Shown here piece by piece: positions 58,753-64,000 of a stretch of 64,000 bases of DNA (positions are counted from its first letter, which is position 1; each line of letters opens with the position of its first letter). The notes beneath the pieces were generated by a model, which was not told the origin of the DNA, did no database searches, and saw only the letters and a program-made list of their open reading frames with translations. Source of the stretch: Petrosia ficiformis (Eukaryota; Porifera; Demospongiae; Haplosclerida; Petrosiidae). A program made the position numbers and the translations under genes. Where the stretch lies: the NCBI GenBank assembly GCA_947044365.1, contig OX345636.1, positions 4,484,001 through 4,548,000 on the forward strand, in the 5' to 3' direction.

Positions 58753-59051
58753 CACTTAAAACTATAACTCGTAGCTACAAGTAATAATTATCCAAATTAA
58801 CATAATAATTGCACTGTTGTTTTGACAATATTAATAGAATTAACTATAGTTTTTGTGTAGAAAATGACTGTTTTTGAATGTAGTGGAATTGGTGGCAACT
58901 TTTATGTAATAGTTTAAGTTTCACGAATAGTCTAAGTTTCATGTTTAGTATTAAATATAATTATTGTAAATGTAACAACAACAATCTTAGCAGTTAAAGT
59001 GATCACTTTCATTAATTAAGAAAGTTAATATAATATCAATGTATAAAATAT

Positions 59052-59183
59052 TCGAGTGATGTCCAAGATTGTCATCAAAGACTAATATCACTTTGATACT
59101 GATTCAACCCTAACCACAAGGGAACCCTTAACCCTACTCTAAATGAACCACATAATGATATTCATGAGAATTTTTGGACATGA
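59052..59183. mobile_element. MITE, second copy, exact 9-bp target duplication
   Basis: Same family as 11694-11834. The left end is ATGTCCAAGATTGTCATC. The right end is shortened (TTTTTGGACAT). Flanks ATAAAATAT at 59043-59051 and 59184-59192 are identical. The 9-bp duplication suggests a Mutator-like origin. Confidence 0.85.
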
Positions 59184-60284
59184 ATAAAATATCTCTAAAA
59201 GTGAATTTGCATATAATTATGATAATTATAATTATGCATGCCTAATTATGAGAATGTCTATAAAATTACAACAAGTAACACATAACTATAGCCCTTCCGA
59301 AGAATGATAATTAAAATGTGCTCAATACAAGGCATTACAGGCACATTAACACTTTTATTATGTTATAGCTATTTAATTAAGCTAACTAGTGATCTTGTGT
59401 ACCATAATTCAAAAGTATAATTATTAGTTCTTAATAATTACAGTAATACTTTCAGTATTGCGTAATTCATAATTACTAATTTTGCGGTACTTCTGTACTT
59501 TTAGTACTGTTGATATTAGTTAACCATTACTCACATCTTACATTTTCCTATCAAAGCACTTTGAGAAACGTAATGGCCATTTGTACACTGATGTGTTCTT
59601 TTGACCAATTTACTTGGTGATATGAATTTCATTTTTATAATTATAAACATCAAACATAAATAATATTTATGAAGTCAAGAACAAGCTGCAAAACTAGATG
59701 TCATTCATACTGCTTGACAGTAAGTGTCACTGTCAAAGCAGCTAGTTATACTAAACTTTTTTCACAGGATAACTCTGTACTATAGGGGCGCGCACACATT
59801 ATTCATACTGTAGTGTTTACAGACATATGACATTGTATATAACAAACCAACCCAATTGAGTGAAATGACAAACAATTTTTTAGTGTTGCTAACAGTTATT
59901 TAACAACTTTGTTTTTGCAGTGTATTTAGCGAACATGACCAATCCTTCCTTCACTCTACTTCTGTTAATATGATTATGCACATAAAGAGTATGTAGAATA
60001 TACAAATAGTGAATGCCTTCCTGCAAAATAATTTTGACTTACCTTTAATTGTCTGTAATTCTGCAATTTTGTGATGGACGTCAATGAAATTCAGTACCTA
60101 TGAAGGCTTGGATAAGATATTTCATTGACTGCCGTTACAAAATGATGGAGTGACAAGTAAATGAATGTAAGATTGATTTTGTAGGAAAGTGTCCCCATTC
60201 TAAATTAGGCATGGAATAGTATGAGCTTCAATTTAGTTTCTGAATTATCATAGAGGATTTAGTGGCTGCATACATGATGTTACT

Positions 60285-60560
60285 ATGCGACATAATGTGC
60301 ACAAAGGTATAAATTGAATTATGTGTTTGTGGGTTTACAAACCCCAGATACAGTTACATCTACTTAGTATAAATCTTTGACATGAAATATGAGTAGACAC
60401 TAGACAGCACCCTAAAATTATACTACTTCAACTATAATTGAATAATCAGTACAAAGTATCTGTGGTATAAGATGTATGTATCATGAACAACCAACTAATT
60501 GTTAAATCCTTGCAACTGTACTAACCACTAAACAGATTTACTTATTTTATTTATTTTGTT
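60285..60560 (+). repeat. E-family dispersed repeat
   Basis: Matches 61265-61575 directly and 22345-22680 inverted, through GTGGGTTTACAAA, CTTTGACATGAAATATGAGT and GCAACTGTACTAACCACTAA. Confidence 0.75.
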
Positions 60561-61077
60561 TTTGGAGACACATAATTATAAAGTGAACAACAGGGCTCGG
60601 AGGCACATACAATTAAATGGAGTTATTCAGCACATGTACAATGCACCATTAAAGGTAAAAAGCACGTAAGACACTGGTAACAGCATCTTTAACGATAGAA
60701 TCTAAGGATCTTTAAAAATTTGCACACTAAATGTAAAGTGAAGCTAAAGAGACCTTTGCTAGTTTCTATGTTCTAATCATCCCAACTTGATTTAAAATAT
60801 GCATCAATTTAGAGGGGTAGAATTGTGTATAAAAACCCACAAAGTTTATTTAACTTAGAAACTACCAAATATCCTTTCATTATTAGTATTACATGTGCAA
60901 CGCAGTGAAGAACCAGAGATCAATGAAGAAGAATACGAGTGACACAACATTGCCTTAGGCCTTATCTTAGCTGAACTAGTGGGTGTGGCTTTGATGAGCT
61001 GCGCGCGCTGCACGCAATACTGCAATACAGTCACAGTGTTTCAATGGTTCCAATACAAATCTAGACTTCATCATCTA

Positions 61078-61130
61078 GTCTCGCATACCAGACCCATACC
61101 ATGAGAAAAGGTCTGGTTGCATGCTATATG
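61078..61130 (+). mobile_element. Solo end of TAGTCTCGCGTA-family element
   Basis: TAGTCTCGCATACCAGACCC followed by AAAAGGTCTGGTTGCATGC resembles the ends of 18563-19132 and 31666-33429. I find no partner end or target duplication. Confidence 0.5.
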
Positions 61131-61264
61131 TCAATTTGTTCCTGTGTCATGAATCGCTCAGATTGCATAACATCATGATTAGTGTTGTTCTAAAACTGAA
61201 CGCAATTCTAGTAGACTAAAGCCATTTCAACTCAGTTTAGCTGACTGTCATACTTCACTTATTT

Positions 61265-61575
61265 GATGGTGCACATGTTACTATAACATAATGTGCACCA
61301 AGGTATAAATTAAACTATAGTTTACAGATTTACAAACCTTTTTTATGGCCATATACAAATACATGTACTTTAGTATAAATTATACTAAATCTTTGACATA
61401 AAACATGAGTAGACAGTACCATAAAACTATAGCGATTCAACTATAATTAATTAGTACAAAGTACATGTGGTAGAGAAATATGTATTCTGAACAACCAACT
61501 AAATCCTTGCAACTGTACTAACCACTAAATTAGTTATTTTAACTGGTTTTTTTTTGCAGTGCAGTGTATAATTGT
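61265..61575 (+). repeat. E-family dispersed repeat
   Basis: Direct copy of 60285-60560, about 1 kb away. It ends TTTTTGCAGTGCAGTGTATA, suggesting a terminal CACTGCAAAAA inverted end. Confidence 0.75.
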
Positions 61576-63189
61576 TAAGTAAAACTAAACCCTTTTAGTA
61601 ATGCACTATTCTATATGCGTATACTGTAATACCTATAATTAACTAAAATGAAAACATGACCCATAATGACTAAAACCATTTTAATGAGTCCACTATTATT
61701 CTCTATAACTATAACTAAAATTTATAGAAACTAGATACACTGTAACTATACCTAAAAGTGGTCAGTACATATTGTTATACCAAAACAACACTAATAGTGA
61801 GAGAACTTTATAGACATTCATCTAAAGGTAATAAGCTGTATATAATTATTGTATTCACACACCATGGCTATTGATATGTGACCATGCCAGGTTGAGGTTA
61901 AACTTAGCCATCACATGATCTCCTCTACCAACCCAACACAATATACCCATATTAAATAAGTGATAATGTCACTTTGTTTATTCATTCATCCATTTCATTG
62001 AGAGATAATAAATTCATTATGTTTATAATTGCATAACAGTTATTGATGAACGGATGCATGGATGATATACCCTAAACAAACATGTTAGTGTAATCAGAGT
62101 TACTGATGGACACCTGCTAAATCTTAATGCCGTTAAGGCCACATTTTTAATCAATAGTTATTTATTATTTTAAGTCCATTTGTAATAATAAATATTGTCA
62201 GTTATAATAAATTATATCCAGGGTGAGTACATGCCCACAAATAATTTAGTAATGCACCCAGGTTAACATGAAAAGACTCTCAAAATGTGTTTCAGGAGCA
62301 TATAAAAGCTAAAAAAAATATGTCATTGTTTTGTAGGGGGATATTGCGGTCCAGCATAAGAGGCCAAGAAACTGTGTTGAACGTTGCCAGTATATAGACT
62401 AGATTGTTTGTAAGGTTTCACATTGTCACATGTCTAGGTTTAAAGTAGAATAAATTTGTATATAGGGACAATCATTTCTGTCAGTAATTCTATTTGGAAA
62501 GATATTACTCTAATTTTATCTGTAATATGGACAAATTCCTGTACTTGATGTACATGCATATGTTATACTGCATGTACGTGTGGTCTATGTGTGGTCTAGA
62601 CCACAGTTGCAACATATTTAGATTTCTTGGCCACAATCTGATTTGTGTAAATACATAAAAGTGATATTAATGCACTTTCTAAGCATAAACTGCATTCATA
62701 ATCCAAGTTTATATAATGAAGCCACTATTTAAATTTATTGTGAAGTAGTTTTGAACTAAAGAGTAGACTGTACTACATCTAGGTATACAATGGCAGTTGT
62801 ATCTAATTCAGAATAGTCCACTATCGCTAATAACTATGGCAAAAATAATTAAAAATGGAATAGTTTTGTATTGATTTTACTTTTCTGAGTATGTTATTGC
62901 ATGCATATTTTAATCACAAAACATTTTGGGGCAATTTCTTCCATTTTCGTGGCATTTATATTAACTACTGCATCAGAAATGCTATGCAGTACAAGTGGAA
63001 AACGTCAAGGCCAAAACCCGAGACTGCTTTTCAAAAAGGTGTTATAAATCAACAAATGTGGTACGTGGGCTCATTAGAGTTAAGTGGTACTTGGAGTACT
63101 GGTGTTATGGGCTAATAACTTCTGCACATTAAAAGTATCAATAAAAAATGTGAAAAGTGTAGTTTAAGAGTATGATACATGTATAAGTA

Positions 63190-63285
63190 TTCACACCTCT
63201 AGTTGAGCTATATCTGATTTCCAGTAACTGAGTCCGAGGGCAAAGTTACTGTAAATCAGATACAGCCCAACTAGAGGTGTTATCC
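63190..63285. repeat. Imperfect inverted repeat
   Basis: CACCTCTAGTTGAGCTATAT (from about 63194) pairs with ATACAGCCCAACTAGAGGTG (to about 63281). ATCTGATTTCCAGTAAC pairs with GTTACTGTAAATCAGAT. Few mismatches; loop about 18 nt. Confidence 0.85.
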
Positions 63286-63653
63286 ACTGATTTGTTTATG
63301 TTGAGTGGGTGTATTTGGTTTTTAGTTTCATTATGAAACCGCAATATCTAAACTAATTAGTTGCTTAAAATTCATTTTGATTTGCATTAACTAAAGCCAC
63401 CATAATGTAACAAAAACCTCTGTGTGTTATCTGATTGTTAACACTGACAGTTCTTTTGATACACCCATTCAACATTATACAAAAATATTAGGATTCCTTT
63501 TTTTAATGTACAATCAAGACAGTTTTTTCTTTTACCTGGGTGCAACCAGTAAAAACAATGCTCTATTACGTATTATTAATGACACACATTTTTATTTCTA
63601 TAGAAAAAATTCTCATCATACCAACTCACATAAGAAGATTTAAGAAATTTAGC

Positions 63654-64000
63654 ATGTGTAATCTGCCTTCCTCTTGCCATCCACCAATCATCGATAGTTC
63701 AAAGGACTTCATATACTCAGAATATGCTGATATCATCTTCACTGGAGGAACAATTCTTACCATAGTGGAGAGCAACCCAATCGTAGAAGCTGTTGCTATA
63801 AAACAAAATAAAATTATTGCTGTTGGCAGCAAAGAAGAAATGCTTCAGAAGTACAAAGGAATCTTTACAAAGGTTGTACAGCTCCATGAAACAGAAACAC
63901 TGATGCCAGGCCTTATTGAACCCCACACTCATCCAAGTGTTCTTACGGTTTATTCTACGAGTGTCGATTTAAGTGGGTTTTCAGGAGAGCTGCAAAAATC
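63654..64000 (+). CDS. Amidohydrolase, YtcJ-like, 5' part (runs off window)
   Basis: An open frame from the ATG at 63654 (MCNLPSSCHPPIIDSS) to the window end without a stop, about 115 codons. Matches the N-terminus of the 22999-24720 enzyme: ADIIFTGGTILT, IIAVGSKEEM, ETLMPGLIEPHTHPS with the metal-binding HTH, and VDLSGFSGELQK. An AG acceptor (TTTCTATAG, ending 63603) lies 50 bp upstream, as in the other copy, so both genes probably have an untranslated first exon. Intact as far as visible. This is the next amidohydrolase copy beyond membrane-protein copy 4. Confidence 0.9.
   Translation, partial: MCNLPSSCHPPIIDSSKDFIYSEYADIIFTGGTILTIVESNPIVEAVAIKQNKIIAVGSKEEMLQKYKGIFTKVVQLHETETLMPGLIEPHTHPSVLTVYSTSVDLSGFSGELQK

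Larger units (their letters stand above)
57332..63653. other. Duplicated 5' flanks and repeats, no intact gene
   Basis: 57340-57620, 58170-58420 and 58755-59000 are three related copies of the 5' flank of copy 4 (TTTTGGCAATAGAATTTG, AATGATTTGGTATT, TTTAGTTTCAC). Also present are a MITE (59052-59183), two E-family repeats, a TAGTCTCGCATA end at about 61078 and an inverted repeat at 63190-63285. Short frames elsewhere show no recognisable protein. Confidence 0.6.

Noticed and set aside
62891..63115. Possible 74-codon gene
   Set aside because: No conserved feature, partner exon or splice context supports it.

Overview
The window reads as animal nuclear DNA from a marine demosponge, most likely Amphimedon queenslandica or a close relative. 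That is an inference from several things: AT-rich sequence, spliced genes with GT-AG introns, a metazoan retromer subunit, a death-domain/CSCGKC/kinase protein of sponge style, dense DNA-transposon debris, and very abundant palindromic ACATGT repeats. There is no operon structure. I could not search a database, so family names come from motifs I can read.

Layout. (1) 1-3200: AT-rich, repeat-bearing, no gene beyond a short zinc-finger relic. (2) 3208-6666 (-): intact single-exon gene for a 1152-aa secretory-route protein (beta-helix ectodomain, Cys-rich juxtamembrane region, about nine membrane segments, acidic dileucine tail); copy 1 of a local family. (3) 6899-19456 (-): the retromer gene VPS26, rebuilt here as nine exons encoding 305 aa. 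Its 12.5 kb is mostly introns holding a dead hAT-like gene, a Tc1/mariner-type element, several MITEs, palindromes and ACATGT arrays. (4) 19457-22998: intergenic repeats. (5) 22999-24720 (+): intact amidohydrolase of the YtcJ-like class, convergent with family copy 2 at 25504-28928 (-), a pseudogene. (6) 29071-29511 (+): amidohydrolase fragment next to a Merlin-like transposase relic. (7) 30-33.4 kb: repeats, a retroelement tail, and a 1.76-kb foldback element with a perfect 9-bp target duplication. (8) 33599-41949 (+): a six-exon gene for an 839-aa death domain - CSCGKC region - coiled coil - protein kinase; its introns hold two elements flanked by TTAA. (9) 42066-44462: a 2.4-kb terminal-inverted-repeat element carrying a decayed multi-exon FAR1/MULE-type DNA-binding gene (-). 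(10) 46714-49930 (-): family copy 3, a pseudogene. (11) 53869-57331 (-): family copy 4, broken by one 4-bp insertion. (12) 50-53.8 and 57.3-63.6 kb: duplicated flanks, three orphan 5' stubs of the same family, and repeats. (13) 63654-64000 (+): start of another amidohydrolase, running off the window.

How the parts relate. The main theme is a locus that duplicates in blocks. Convergent amidohydrolase (+) / beta-helix membrane protein (-) pairs, with shared flanks, have been copied and eroded at least four times. The VPS26 and kinase genes lie between these blocks. Candidate immune or surface-recognition roles for the membrane-protein family and the death-domain kinase are inference from architecture only; nothing in the sequence proves a pathway linking them.
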